This document shows, one piece after another, positions 1-12,249 of a stretch of 64,000 nt of DNA. Each line of letters starts with the position of its first letter. The stretch's first letter is position 1. The notes under the pieces are model-generated. The model was not told where the DNA came from. It saw nothing but the letters and a program-made list of their open reading frames with translations, and did no database searches. The position numbers and the translations under genes are program-made. Where the stretch lies: positions 111,893,939-111,957,938 of the forward strand of contig NC_084850.1 of NCBI RefSeq assembly GCF_033115175.1, given 5' to 3'. This stretch comes from Lepus europaeus (taxonomy: Eukaryota; Chordata; Mammalia; Lagomorpha; Leporidae).

Positions 1-90
1 CATTGTAACCCACAAGCTATACTTTGGAAATTTATATTCATTAAATAAAAGTTTAATTAAAAAAAAATAAAAAAAAAATAAAAAAAAAAT
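1..90 (+). mobile_element. L1 3' end with A-rich tail
   Basis: The window opens inside the terminal part of a lagomorph L1 3' UTR, running through the conserved end (ttcattaaataaaagttt) into an A-rich tail interrupted by single T residues. The same end appears at 36980, 42120 and 50205. The rest of the element lies outside the window. Confidence 0.85.
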
Positions 91-270
91 TAAGAGTGGA
101 AAAAGAGAGGGAGGAGATGCACAGTTTGGGACATGCACAATCAGTCTTGCCCCAAATGAAGGAGTTAGAAATGTGCCAGGGGATTCCAATACAATCCCAT
201 CAAGGTGGCATGTACCAATGCCACCTCGCTAGTCCAAGTGAAAAGTTGATTCTTTGTAAATATAAAAAAA
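91..270 (+). mobile_element. L1 3' UTR internal fragment
   Basis: This stretch matches the middle of the L1 3' UTR seen at 48662-48830 and, in reverse, at 4080-4230. It holds no gene; the 76-codon open frame across it is non-functional repeat sequence. It follows directly on the A tail of the preceding piece, so two L1 3' fragments are stacked. Confidence 0.75.
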
Positions 271-640
271 GACAAACCATTAGCTTGATTGACAAAGGAA
301 AAAGAAGAGAAAATGCCTGTTTCTAATATCAAGAATTAAAGAGGGACATTATCATAATATTATAGAAATAAAAATGATTACAGGAGAATATTGTTAACTA
401 TTTTTTGCCAACAATTTGTATAATCTAAATGGAAAGGACACATTTCCATAAACACACAAATTACCAAATCTAACTTATTAAAGAATAGAAAATCTGAATA
501 AACTTTTAACAAGAAATTGAACCAGTAATGATAAACTCATAATAAAGAAGAGCCCAGAACCATATAAATTTACAAGTGAATTATAGCAGATATTTAAAAA
601 TTCACAATTCTTTACTGAATCTTTCAACAGTAGAAAATAC
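271..640. other. AT-rich stretch, no gene seen
   Basis: AT-rich DNA without a convincing open frame. The right part (from about 480) may already belong to the old L1 that follows. Confidence 0.4.
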
Positions 641-1124
641 TTCATAACTTATCCTTTAAGGCCAGTGTTACCTGGCAGCAAGGCCAGACAATGACATCAT
701 AAGGAAAAAAACTAAATAACATCCCTTATGCATATAGATATATAAAAGCTCTCAACAAAATACTAGCAAACTGAATCCAACTCCATATTAAAAATAATAT
801 ACACCTTGATTAAGTGACATTCATCCTGGGAATCCAGAGTGGTTATCCATATGAAAATTAATCTATATAATGCACTGTATAACAGAAAGTGCAAAAAAAA
901 CTCAGAATTATCCAATTCATTCATAAAAAGATTTGGCAAAATCCACCATCCTCCGTGATAAAAATACTCCACAAACTATGAATAGAAGGAAACTTCTTCA
1001 ACCTGACAAAGGGCATCTATGAGAAATCCACACCTAGCATCACTTTGAGTTCTATGATCTGAAGTTTGTGCCCCCTCCCCAAACATTGTAATTGGCAATT
1101 GTAGTCCCAAAGGTGATGGTATTA
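640..1124 (+). mobile_element. Old L1 ORF2-derived fragment and MaLR-like start
   Basis: Decayed plus-strand L1 ORF2-like sequence (for example around 660-960) with many stops. From about 1035 it passes into an LTR-like segment that resumes after the CSINE at 1495. The L1 resumes near 1745 and again at 5155. Confidence 0.6.
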
Positions 1125-1140
1125 GAAGGTGAGGTCTTTG

Positions 1141-1404
1141 GCTGGCGCCATGGCTCACTAGGTTAATCCTCCACCTGTGGGGCCGGCACCCCGGGTTCTA
1201 GTGCCGGTTGGGGCGCCACATTCTGTCCTGGTTGCTCCTCTTCCAGTCCAGCTCTCTGCTGTGGCCCGGGAGTGCAGTGGAGGATGGCCCAAGTGCTTGG
1301 GCCCTGCACCCGCATGGGAGACCAGGAGAAGCACCTGGCTCCTGGCTTTGGATCGGCACAACACCAGCCATAGCGGCCATTTGGGGGGTGAACCAAAGGA
1401 AGGA

Positions 1405-1446
<42 letters not shown>

Positions 1447-1494
1447 TCTCACTGTCTAACTCTGCCTGTCAAAAAAAAAAAAAAAAAAAAAAAG
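1141..1494 (+). mobile_element. CSINE, full length, young
   Basis: A complete lagomorph C SINE: tRNA-like head with a Pol III A box (tggctcactagg) and B box (ggttctag), a CT repeat and a poly(A) tail. It is flanked by the exact 16-bp TSD gaaggtgaggtctttg at 1125-1140 and 1495-1510. Overlapping open frames here are shadows of the SINE. Confidence 0.95.
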
Positions 1495-1745
1495 GAAGGT
1501 GAGGTCTTTGGGAGATGATTAGGTCTCTTATTAGTGATTAGTGTTCTTACAAAAGAGGCTGGAGAGAGACTCCTACCCCTTCTGCCATGTAGGGACACAG
1601 TGAAAAGGTAACCAGAAAAGAGTCCCTCATCAGAAACTGAATCTGATGACACCTTGATCTTGGACTTCCCAGCTTTCAGAACTGTGTCAAACACAATTTT
1701 GTTATGTATAAATCACTCAGTTTCTGGTATTTTGTTCTGCAGCCT
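1495..1745 (+). mobile_element. MaLR/MLT-like LTR remnant
   Basis: Resembles an old mammalian MaLR-type LTR: a ggtgaggtctttgggagatg block, a 'ccttctgccatgtagggacaca' region, then 'ccttgatcttggacttccca' and a terminal 'cagcctgatgagactaag'. Together with about 1035-1124 it forms one copy split by the CSINE. The family call is from memory and approximate. Confidence 0.5.
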
Positions 1746-2583
1746 GATGAGACTAAGAAAATGAGAAAACATTGATTGCTTCACCCACCAAATCAGCAAC
1801 AAGAAAAAGATGCCTCCTTTCATCACTTCCATTTAACATTGTGCTGAGAGTTTCAGCTGAGTCAATTGGGGAGTATAAGAAGTAAAATTCATCCAAATAT
1901 TTTTTAAAAAGAATAAAACTACTTGTATTTGCAGGTGATGTGATCTTATGTATACAAATCTTAAATAATCCACAAAAATGATTAGAGTTAATAAAAGAGT
2001 TCAGTAATGTTGCAAGATTCAACATCAAAATATAAATATCATAGTATTTCTTTACATGTACAATGAACAGTCCAAAATGAAAGAATACAATTCCACTGAA
2101 AATATCAAGCAGAATAAAAAGTAATAAATATAACAAATGCAGCTTAAGAGTATATAATGAAATTTTTTATCATAGTGTTGTAAAAACTTAAGGCCTAAAT
2201 AAATAGTAAGACATCCTATGTTTATAGGTTGGAAAATTTTAAATATGATGACAATACTCTCTGAGTTTATCCACAGATTCAATACAATTAGTATAATAAT
2301 TCCAAATGTACTTTTACAGAAGTGGATGAGTTGATCCCCAAATGCATGTGAAAATACTAGCCAGCCAGAATAGCCAAAACAATCTGGGAAAGAAGAACGC
2401 AGTTGGAAGACTCATGCTTTCCAATTCCAAAACTTACCACAAACTACTGTAATTGGACTGCAGTGGAATAAGGATAGATATATAGGTCAATGTAATAGAA
2501 TTGGGAGTCTAAAAATATTACATTTGTAGCTAATTGATTTTTTTAATAAAAATGCCAAGACTATTCAATGATGAAAGAATACT
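1745..2583 (+). mobile_element. Old L1 ORF2 fragment
   Basis: Plus-strand decayed L1 ORF2 sequence. It includes the region encoding the reverse-transcriptase to C-terminal segment and several stops. It is interrupted at 2583 by a younger L1 and resumes at 5155, as shown by the duplicated target tgaaagaatact. Confidence 0.7.
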
Positions 2584-2984
2584 TTTTTTTTTAATTTAGT
2601 GAATATAAATTTCCAAAGTACAGCTCATGGATTACAAAGGCTTCCCCCCCACAACTTCCCCCCCACCCGCAACCCTCCCCCCTCCCACTCGCTCTCCCCT
2701 TCCATTCCCATCAAGATTCATTTTCTTTTTTTTTTTGATTTTTAATTTTTTTTATTTTTAATTTCACCAATAGAAAAGTTGTGGAGTAGTAAAGAAAATT
2801 CCTATATGTCATTTATTCAGTTTTTTTTAATATTAGTCTCATATTTAACCACACATGAATGTAGAAGCTGTAAAATCAGCATGAATAAAATATTATTGGC
2901 TACACCACAGATTTTGTTCAAGTGTCTTCTTTTTCACAGTTCTTTTATTTTGCCATTCTACTTTTCCTTGTATATTTTCTTTTT

Positions 2985-3345
2985 TTTTAAACTTTTATTT
3001 AATGAATATAAATTTCCAGTGTACAGCTTATGGATTACAATGGCTTCCCCCTCCCATAACTTCCCTCCCACCCGCAACCCTCCCCTCTCCCGCTCCCTCT
3101 CCCCTTCCATTTGCATCAAGATTCATTTTCAATTCAATTCTCTTTATATATAGAAAATCAGTTTAGTATATATATATAGATTTCAACAGTTTGTCCTCCC
3201 ATAGCAGCACAAAGTGAAAAAATACTGTTGGAGTACTAGTTATAGCATTAAATAACAGTGTACATCACATTAATGACCGAGATTCTGCATGATATTTTTT
3301 TAAAAAAAAGATTGATTATTTTTCTATGTAATTTCCAATTTAAAA
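2985..3345 (-). mobile_element. L1 3'-end fragment nested in L1
   Basis: A second copy of the L1 3' terminus (poly(T), then ttttatttaatgaatataaa) inside the 3' UTR of the surrounding L1. The host L1 sequence appears to resume near 3361. Boundaries are approximate. Confidence 0.65.
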
Positions 3346-4436
3346 CCAAGGGTTTTTTTTTTTTCATTTTCAATTATCTTTATATACAGAAGATCGCTTC
3401 AGTATATACTAAGTAAAGATTTCATCAGTTTGCACTCACACATAACCACAAAGTGTAAAAATACTGTTTCAGTACCAGCTATATCATTACTTCACCTTGG
3501 ACAACCTATTAAGGACAGGTCCCACATGGGACGCAAGTACACAGTGACTCCTGATGTTGATTTAACAATTTAACACTCTTGTTTATGGCATCAGTAATCT
3601 CCCTAGGCTCTAGCCATGAGTTGCCGAGGCTATGGAAGCCTTTAAGGTTCGCCGACTTCGATCCTATTCCAACAAGGCCATAGTCAAAGTGGAAGTTCTC
3701 TCCTCCCTTCAGAGAAAATTACCTCCTACTTTGATGGCCCCGTTCTTTCCACTGGGATCACACTCGCTGAGATCCTTCATTTAGGTCTTCTTCTTCTTCA
3801 TCATCTTTTTTTTTTTTTTTCCCCCAGCGTGTCTTGGCTTTCCATGCCTAAAATACTCTCATAGGCTCTTCAGCCAGATCCAATTGCCTTAAGGGCTGAT
3901 TTTGAGGCCAGAGTGCTATTTAGGACATCTGTCATTCTATGAGTCTGCTGTGTATCCTGCTTCCCATGTTGGATCCTTCTCTCTCCCCTTTATTTTTTAT
4001 CAGTTAGTATTAGCAGACATTAATCTTGTTTGTGTGATTCCTTTGACTCTTAGGCCTATCAGTGTGATAAGTTGTGAACTGAAATTGATCACCTGGGCTG
4101 GTGAGATGGCATTGGTACATGCCACCTTGATGGGATTGTATCAGAATCCCCTGGAACTTTTCTAACTTCATCATTTGGGGCAAATCCAATTGAGCATGTC
4201 CCCTATTATACATCTCCCCCCTCTCCTTTTCTCATTCTTATATTTAACCGGGATCATTTTTCAGTTAAGATTTAGACACCTCAGAATAATTGTGTGTTAA
4301 TTACAAAGTTTACAAAAAAAAATACTAAAATGGATAAAGTGTTACATTGTACATCAACAGTCAGCACCATAGCTGATCAAGTCACTATTTCTCATAGTGT
4401 CCATTACACTTCAACAGGTTACCCTTTGGTGCTCAG

Positions 4437-5120
4437 TTAGTTGTCGCCGATCAGGGAAAACAAATGATATTTGTCTCTTTGGGACTGGCTTAATTCACTC
4501 AGCATGATGCTTTCCAGATTGCTCCATTTTGTTGCAAATGACTGGGTTTCATTGTTTTTGACTGCTGTATAGTATTCTATGGAGTACATGTCCCATAGTT
4601 TCTTTATCCAGTCTACTGTTGATGGGCATTTGGGTTGGTTCCAGGTCTTAGCTATTGTGAATTGAGCTGCAATAAACATTAATGTGCAGATGGCTTTTTT
4701 GTTTGCCAATTTAATTTCTTTTGGGTAAATTCCAAGGAGTGGGATGGCTGGGTTGAATGGTAGGGTTATATTCAGATTTCTGAGGAATCTCCAGACTGAC
4801 TTCCATAGTGGCTTAACCAGTTTACATTCCCACCAACAGTGGGTTAGTGTCCCTTTTTCCCCACATCCTCTCCAGCATCTATTGTTGGTTGATTTCTGAA
4901 TGTGGGCCATTCTCACCGGGGTGAGGTGAAACCTCATTGTGGTTTTGATTTGCATTTCCCTGATGGCTAGTGATCCTGAACATTTTTTCATGTGTCTATT
5001 GGCCATTTGGATTTCCTCTTTTGAAAAATGTCTGTTGAGGTCTTTGGCCCATCTCTTAAGTGGATTGTTTGTTTTGTTGTTGTGGAGTTTCTTGATTTCT
5101 TTGTAGATTCTGGTTATCAA
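4437..5120 (-). pseudogene. L1 ORF2p C-terminal fragment (227 codons)
   Basis: The open C-terminal part of an L1 ORF2 protein, lacking the endonuclease and reverse transcriptase domains through 5' truncation of the element. It keeps the cysteine-rich knuckle ([18 protein letters not shown]) and the conserved C-terminal block that ends in HLFSLIGDN. It shows where the frame should run in the L1 at 14678, whose ORF2 shifts frame in this region. It cannot act as a retrotransposase on its own. Confidence 0.85.
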
Positions 5121-5154
5121 CCCTTTATCTGTTGCATAGTTTTGAAAGAATACT

Positions 5155-6342
5155 CTTAATAGTTCTTGGACAACTAGATATGCACATGCAAAGTAATGAA
5201 TTTGGACTTCTACTTTGCATTGTATACAAAAATTATTGCCATATGGATTGAAGATTTAAGTATAAAAGCTACAAGTGTAAAACTCTTAGAAATAAACATA
5301 ACTGTAAACTTTGTTTTTTGACAGAACTTTCTTATGACACCAAAACAAAGTGCTCAAATAGAAAATAGTTAACTTGAACTTCATTAACTTCATTTAACTT
5401 CACTGGAGTTAAATACTTTGTGCTTTAAAGGATGCTATCAAAACTGAAAAGATAATTCACAGAATGAGTTAAAATATTGACAAATTATGGAAGAGTACAG
5501 AATCCAGAATATACAGAAGACTTATCACTCAACTACAAAATGATAACCCAATTGAAATATAGACAAAGGACATGGACATATATTTCTCCAAAAAAGACAT
5601 ACAAATGACCAGTAAGCACAGGCAAAGATGTTCAACATCATTAATCATTAAGGCAATGCAAATGAAAACCACAATATGGTGGTTTTATCTAGTGGATATG
5701 AGGTACCATATCCACTAGAATGACTATGATTTTTTAAAAAAGAAAGCAAACGTTGTCAAGTAGTTGGAGAAATATTAGATCTCTCATAGATTGTCAGTGT
5801 GAATGTAAAGTGGTATGACGTCTGTAGAAAATATTTTCTCAGCTTCTCAACAAAATTTAATTATAGTTATCATATGGCCCAGTAATTCCAGTCCTAGGTG
5901 TATACCCAAGGGAATTGAAAATTTGTTTACATAAAAACTTGTACATGGATGTTCACAGGAACATTATTCATGATAGCCAAAGCTGGAAACAACCAAAATG
6001 TCCATCAACTGTCGAAAGGGTGAACAAAATGATACATTCATGCAGATTATTATTAAGTTATAAAAAGAATGAATGATTGACATATATATGTATATGTATA
6101 ATATTTGCTACGTTGAAAACTGTAGCAAAATGAAGGAAGGCAGATTCAAAAGGCTACATACTGTATGATCTAATTCATGTGAATAGACACAGAAAGCAAA
6201 TTAATGGCTGCTGAGAGTTAGAGAAGTGCTAGGACTGACTGCTTAATGAATACAGGGCTTCCTTTTGAGAAGATGAAAATGTTCTTATATTAGTATTGCT
6301 GGTTTTATAACAGTGTGAACTCATTAAAAGTCACTGAATTGA
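5155..6342 (+). mobile_element. Old L1, ORF2 3' part and 3' UTR
   Basis: Continuation of the old plus-strand L1 interrupted at 2583. Around 5930-6000 it contains a decayed form of the conserved ORF2 C-terminal block (sequence like 'tgatagccaaagctggaaacaacc'). It is broken by stops and indels. The 3' end continues after the CSINE to about 6720. Confidence 0.7.
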
Positions 6343-6640
6343 GGCCAGCACTGTGGCACAGCGGGTTAAAGCCCGACCTGCAGCGTCAGCATCCTGTATA
6401 GGCACCCGTTGGAATCTTGGCTGCTCCACTTCCGATCCAGCTCTCTGCTATGGTATAGGAAAGCAGTAGAAGATGGCTCAAGTGCTTAGGCCCCTGCACC
6501 ATGTGGGAGACCCAGAAGAAGCTCCCGGCTTCAGATAAGCCCAGCTCCAGCCAGTATGGCCATTTGGGGAGTAAACCAGCAGATATCTCTACCTCTCTCT
6601 GTAACTGTCTTTCAAATAAAGTAAAAATAAATCTTTTTTA
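6343..6640 (+). mobile_element. CSINE, older copy
   Basis: Begins ggccagcactgtggcacagc and ends with the CT-rich region, ctttcaaataaa and an A-rich tail. Approximate TSDs are aagtcactgaatt (left) and aagtacctgaatt (right). More diverged than the copy at 1141. Confidence 0.85.
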
Positions 6641-6719
6641 AAAGTACCTGAATTACATACTCTAAAATGCTTAAAATGATGAATTTTATGTTATATATTT
6701 TTATCTCAATAAAAAACAT

Positions 6720-7638
6720 ATTTGTCAAAATTATAAAAATACAACATGCAGATGAACTCTTTGGGGAAAAATGAATAATAATACATCAGCCAAATGAACA
6801 TAAAAAATTAACTTCTTTCTGAAATTTGAGGATGGGGATTTAAAATTATACCTTGTACCAAAGCTCAGGAAAAAATAAATTGAAAGCATTTGATTTTGTG
6901 ATAATTGAACTCAATTTGCATGCACTCCTCTATTACCTGTTCCATAGGGCAAGTATAACTATAGGTCTGTGTGCAAAGTAGAAGCTTTCTCACTTCCACT
7001 AGCATTTCATGCTGCCACAATTATCATTTGTAGCTTGTATCTGGTCCAGTGACATCACACTCAGTTCAGGACCATGGCTTTATTGATGGAAAGAAAACCA
7101 GGATGATGCCCACCTTTTGATAATACTCTGGTGGCACAAACATATACTTGGGCTTGGATATATCCTGCTCAGTGCTTTAATAAGTGAGTTGAAAGAATCA
7201 TGGAAAGATGTTTTTATTAACTGGATAGTGGAGACAGGGAAGAATCAGATAATATGATGAATATCAAAAGAGCTTGACAAGCTGAAAATATGAGCTAACA
7301 TGAGCAATGTGGTGCATTTAGGATATAATGAAGTTCTTCATTCAGTATTAAATAAAACCAAATATACACACATGTGCATGCTTCGAGGAAACTCAAGTAA
7401 CTGATAGTCTATGTTAAAAATATAATAGAGGCAGCAGCTGTAAAAACAAACAAAAGCACACAGAAACGAAGAAGCTGGAATTTTAGTTCACTTCAAGTTC
7501 AATATGTTTCCCTGGTTGCAGGTCCATTGCCATGAAACCTAATCTTTGAAATTGTGATGAAGCTATATAGTAAAGCTGCCTTTGGATGATGGAAAGCATT
7601 CCTTAAGTGTTCCAGTAGTACTTTTTTAAAATGAAGTT
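6720..7638. other. Unique AT-rich DNA, nothing recognised
   Basis: No long open frame, RNA gene or repeat was recognised in this roughly 0.9-kb stretch. Confidence 0.4.
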
Positions 7639-8225
7639 TTGCTTTCTGCACCAAATTTATCTCTACAAAAATGCTGGAATTTTACTATTATTAGGCTCAG
7701 TTTTATCCTGCCAACAGTGTACAAGGGTAGCCTTTTCTTCACATCCTCCCACTACTTGCCTTTCATAATTTTTGTAATAGCCACTATAATAATTGTGAGG
7801 TATTACCTCATTGTAGTTTTGATTTGAATTTCTGTGATTGTTAGTGAGGTTGAACACTTTCTCATATGCCTCTTGGAAATTTCTGTCTTCTTTTGAGACA
7901 TATCTGTTCAGTTCCTTTGCCCATTTAAAATATCAGTTTACTTGATTTCTTGTTACTGAGTTTCATGAGTTGTTTATATTTTCGATATTAATGCCTTATC
8001 AAATGAATGATTTGGAAATATTTTCTCCTAATGTTTAGACTGTGTCTTTACTCAGTTGATGGTTTTCTTCTCTGTGCAAAGCTTTTTAATTTGATGTATT
8101 TTCACATTTGCTGCCTATACTTTTGGGATTATATCCATAAAGTCAGGATTCTTCATGCACTGATATGCTACATTTTGCTGCCTCAGTGTGTATGTCTGTG
8201 GAGAAGGAGCAGTGTTCACATTTTC
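7639..8225 (-). mobile_element. Old L1 ORF2 fragment, minus strand
   Basis: Reads as the reverse complement of the L1 ORF2 3' region, with 'caacagtgtacaagggt' followed by 'attgtagttttgatttgaatttc', the standard order in L1 C-terminal sequence. It is decayed and without a usable frame. Confidence 0.65.
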
Positions 8226-8369
8226 AATCTGAAATGATAAAAGATAAATTTTTTAACGCTATAAACAACTGAAGCATTGACTTTACCCATGTACTTACAG
8301 AAGGCAGAGCTAGAAGTAGTCGTTGAGAAAAATTTTCAGGGAAGTAGAGGTAGATTTTGAACCAATAAA

Positions 8370-8672
8370 AGTAGACAGAGGCCCAACCTACTACACCACA
8401 GCACCGGCATCCCATATGGGCACTCATTTGTGTCCCGGCTGCTACTCTTCTGATCCAGCTCTCTTCTTATGGTCTGTGAAAGCAGTAGATCTGCCTAGTT
8501 CTTGGGCCTGCACCCAAGTAGGAGACGCGGAGAAGGCTCCTGGCTCTTGGCTACAGATCCCCCAGCTCCAGCCATTTTGGCCATTTGGGGAGTGAACCAG
8601 CAAATGGAAGAACTTTTTCTCTGTCTCTCCCTCTGAAACTCTACCTCTCAAATAAATAAATAAAAATTCTAA
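8370..8672 (+). mobile_element. CSINE, older copy
   Basis: Older C SINE with a degraded head (caccacagcaccggcatccc), the conserved middle (ccatttggggagtgaaccag) and a tail ctctcaaataaataaataaa. The open frames across it are shadows. Confidence 0.8.
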
Positions 8673-8679
8673 AAAAAAG

Positions 8680-9090
8680 AACTCCAAATTTTAAAACAAG
8701 TAAGATATTTCCTCATAACTAAATAACTATTGATCTATTATGAAACACTTATTGTTTTATTTCCTTGTTATTCATTCTTCAATAAAAAGTTGTGATCAAG
8801 GCAAAATTATGTGTGCACCCAGTGTGAAAGAGTTTTCATCTATTGAGTTAATTATTGTTTGTATTGAGTTTTCTAAGTGCCTGAGGAACTTAGGGACTTA
8901 TTCTTTCTCTCTTTTTCTCATGCTCTTTGCTTCCCAACCTATATGTGATTTGGCTTCATCTGGGTGGTTCTAACTTTTTTTTCTCTATTCGTGTGTGTGT
9001 GTGTGTGTTTATCTTGTTCAAGAAGTGGCTCCTAAGGGCCAGGATTTAAGATGGAATTTGGGTGCAACCTTTTGTCTGATTGGTATAGTA
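8680..9090. other. Unique DNA with (TG)n
   Basis: AT-rich single-copy sequence with a short (GT)n tract near 8990-9008. No gene was recognised. Confidence 0.4.
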
Positions 9091-9106
9091 AAGAACTATA
9101 CTTTTT

Positions 9107-9422
9107 TTTTTTAAACAGGCAGAGTGGATAGTGAGAGAGAGAGAGAGAGAGAGGTCTTCCTTCCTTTGGTTCACCCCCCAAATGGCCGCTATGGCTGGTG
9201 TTGTGCCGATCCAAAGCCAGGAGCCAGGTGCTTCTCCTGGTCTCCCATGCGGGTGCAGGGCCCAAGCACTTGGGCCATCCTCCACTGCACTCCCGGGCCA
9301 CAGCAGAGAGCTGGACTGGAAGAGGGGCAACTGGGACAGAATCCGGCGCCCCGACCAGGACTAGAACCCGGGGTGCCGGTGCCGCAGGTGGAGGATTAGC
9401 CTATTGAGACGCAGCACCAGCC
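9107..9422 (-). mobile_element. CSINE, full length, young, minus strand
   Basis: Reverse-orientation CSINE with poly(T), (GA)n, and a tRNA-like head at its right end. The TSD aagaactatacttttt is at about 9091-9106 and 9423-9438. Almost identical to the copy at 1141 apart from its orientation. Confidence 0.95.
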
Positions 9423-9439
9423 AAGAACTATACTTTTTA

Positions 9440-10230
9440 TTGTGGGGCTATGAAAGCCAGAAGGCTACTCAGTTTGAATTTGGGCTTTATGCATTCTCTC
9501 CTCTGGTCTAAAAGATTAAAGAGTATTCCAGGTCTTCTAAATTGCCTTCTGGTGCTCTACTTTGAGATTTAGAGTCAATTCTCCATTGAATAATAAAGGA
9601 TATCTTTTTTATTTCTGTGTCTCTTATACACCTTTCTCGGGAAAGTAATAGAGAATCTTGCTGGGTCATAAAGATTTTAATTAATTCTGGGTCCCTGGAT
9701 CAGCACCTCTGTAATACCATTCTTAAACAGAACCCCATTTTTTCATTTTGTTTACAATAATAAGCAGTTGGTTTTACCGCGTAGTGCAAAAGTAATAATA
9801 CAATAGATACATTATCAGGGCCTAAATGGAACTAACCACTGTATTCATCAATTTAAAAGAATGAGCTTGATTCAAAATACAGACTCACCACCTAAAAGCT
9901 GTTTTAGGTTAGACAGAAAAGTTAATCATTTATAGCTTAATTTCGTAATATAGTTATATGAATACTCGTAATTCAGAGATATAGTTTTCAAATTAAAGGC
10001 AAAGTATTTCACATTAATAATTGCAGAAATACAAGTGAAAACCATAATGACATATCACTTCACACTTGTTAAAATTATGAAAAAAGATAAGTGTTAATGA
10101 GGACGTGGAGAAATTTGAATCTCAATAATTTCTGTTTCCCAACAGATATTGACAAGAACACCGATAAGGAATATCTTCTAGTGTGCCAGAAAAGTTGAAA
10201 AGGACCTATTTTATTTATGTAGAATAATTG
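9440..10230. other. Mostly unique DNA; small L1-like patch
   Basis: No gene was seen. About 10010-10120 resembles plus-strand L1 ORF2 C-terminal sequence ('aagtgaaaaccataatgaca') and is likely an old L1 scrap. Confidence 0.4.
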
Positions 10231-10252
10231 ATTTTTGAATTTTATTTACACA

Positions 10253-10283
<31 letters not shown>

Positions 10284-10288
10284 TGTGT
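10253..10288. repeat. (CT)n(GT)n microsatellite
   Basis: A short CT run directly followed by a GT run. Confidence 0.9.
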
Positions 10289-10344
10289 AAAGAATTAAGG
10301 TTGTACAATGAGATTTCAAAAAATTCCTGGAAAATTATATTTAA

Positions 10345-10678
10345 GGATTTATTTATTTATTTGAAAGTCAGGGTTACACAGAGAGAGAAGAAGAGGCAGA
10401 GAGGCAGAGAGAGAGAGAGGTCTTCCATCCACTGGTTCACTCCCCAACTGACTGCAGCAGCTGGAGCTTTACCATTCTGAAGCCAGGAGCCAGGAGCTTC
10501 CTCTGGATCTCCCACATGGGTTCAGGGGCCCAAGGACTTGGGCCATCTTCTATTGCCCTCCCAGGCTGTAGCAGGGACCTGGATTGGTATTGGAGCAGCC
10601 TGGACTCAAACCGGTGCCCACATGGGATGCTGGCACTGCAGGTGGTAGCTTTACCCACTACTCCATAGCACCAGCCCT
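10345..10678 (-). mobile_element. CSINE, minus strand
   Basis: Starts with the A/T-rich tail complement (atttatttatttatttgaaag), then GA-rich sequence, and ends at the SINE head (caccagccct). Imperfect TSDs are ggaaaattatatttaa (about 10329) and ggaaaatgaaatttaa (about 10679). Confidence 0.9.
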
Positions 10679-10984
10679 GGAAAATGAAATTTAAAAATTG
10701 AAATTTATGAATATTTTTTGCACAATATGAAAATTCAAATTTTTAAGAACATTTTCAAAATTCCCATAAAACACAAGGATTTTTATAACTTTAAATGATT
10801 ATTTGCAAAAACAATGCATCTTGAAATGCATTTGTTATAACACAATGTTTCACAAATTCTACATGAATTCCAGTTATCATAGAAGTCTGAGAAGATAAGT
10901 ACTAAAGAAATCTCACAAATATTCAAAAATCATTTTGACACAATCTTAGCGTCCTCATGTCCACAGTAGTAAGTTACATTAATT

Positions 10985-11605
10985 TATCTCCCTCCTTCTG
11001 GCTGAAAATCCTGTGAGAGCATTTCAGACATGGAAATCCAAGACACTGTGGCAATAAATGTTCTACATGAAGGATCTCTGTGAGTGAGACCCCAGCAGAA
11101 AGAAGTGGCCATCCAAGAAGGATATACTTTTCTCTAAAGGGAGAAGAGAACTTCTGTTTCGCTCTTGGCCCTGTCCAAATACTGACGGAGTTTGTGGACT
11201 CAAAAGGCTTCCATAGCCTAGGCAGCTCATGTTAAGAACCTCCAGTGGTTACTGACATCATATTTCAGAGTTGTTAAATTAACAACAGGAGTCACTATGC
11301 ACTAACTCCCCATGCAGGACCTCTGTCCTCAATGAGTTGTATTAAGATTGTTAACTGTAAAACTAGTTCTCAAACAGTTTGTATGTGTGTGTCTGTGTGT
11401 GTGTGCAAATTGTTGAAATCTTTACTTAGTATAAGGTTGGCCTTCTGTGTACAAAATTAATTGAAAATGAATCTTAATGGAGAATAGGACTGGGAATGGG
11501 AGAGGGAGGAGGAAGTGGGGAGGGAGTGTGGGTATGGTGGAAGAATAACTATATTCCTAAAGTTGTACTTATGAAATTTGTATTCCTAAATAAATAAATA
11601 AACAA
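10985..11605 (+). mobile_element. L1 3' UTR, 5'-truncated insertion
   Basis: Plus-strand L1 3' UTR of the ordinary type. It includes the 'ggcttccatagcctaggcag' block, a (GT)n patch at 11386-11404, the G-rich polypurine stretch near 11500 and a terminal A-rich tail. It is diverged from the young copies, hence older. Confidence 0.8.
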
Positions 11606-12245
11606 ATAAGAACTAAAAAGTTATCTCCCTCCTGTGACTTTCCATCCTTCCCTTTTCACATGTAAAGGTGAGCCATCATACCTCCATTCTTCTTAGAGTA
11701 ATTTTATTGAACCTTTCTAACCTTTACCATTGGCATCTTTATCTTCCTTTTGGGCCTGCTTGCATTTTATAGAGACATTATGTTTTCAGTATCTCCAGCC
11801 AGGGAAGACAGGGACTGGCTTCTCCTGAAATACCAAGCAGTGATTTATACTCTTCACCCCTGCAGAGCCTTTGTAAAGAAATCACCCAGATGGTGTGATG
11901 CACACTTGGACTGTGCAGTGTAGGGCTATGGATCACAGGAATGCCTTGTGAACACAGGCATGAAACATCAATGAACAAAGGGATAAAGGAAACACTACTG
12001 GAGCCCAAACTTGAATGCTGTACTATAGAATCCTTGCGAATGACGCTGTGCAAAAATCATATCATGTGTTTGTGGAAAATGATGTTTGATTGGAATGGAA
12101 TAAACGATACAAATAATATATTAAACTAGAAATTGGACTATGGATGTGCTCAGATACACAAGCACATATAATACAATACTACATATTACATATATATATA
12201 TATATATGCATTGTTTCTTTCTTAGGGTATGTATCAGATTACAAC
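11606..12245. other. Unique DNA with (TA)n, no gene seen
   Basis: No supported gene. A (TA)n microsatellite lies at about 12188-12207. Two short overlapping open frames on opposite strands (62 and 91 codons) have no recognisable features. Confidence 0.4.
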
Positions 12246-12249
12246 ATTT

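Larger units (their letters stand above)
2584..5142 (-). mobile_element. 5'-truncated L1 with nested insertion
   Basis: Minus-strand lagomorph L1. Its T-rich end (poly(A) on the minus strand) starts at 2584, and the 5' truncation falls near 5142 inside ORF2. The TSD tgaaagaatact flanks it (about 2572-2583 and 5143-5154). The 3' UTR is interrupted at about 2725-3360 by other sequence that itself contains an L1 3' end, so insertions are nested. The 3' UTR is of the ordinary type, not the extended type of the L1 at 14678. Confidence 0.85.

Noticed and set aside
1177..1518. Several overlapping frames of about 70-110 codons in SINE copies (also at 9046, 26413, 41393, 47214, 49554, 60387).
   Set aside because: All are translations of the same CSINE sequence in different frames.
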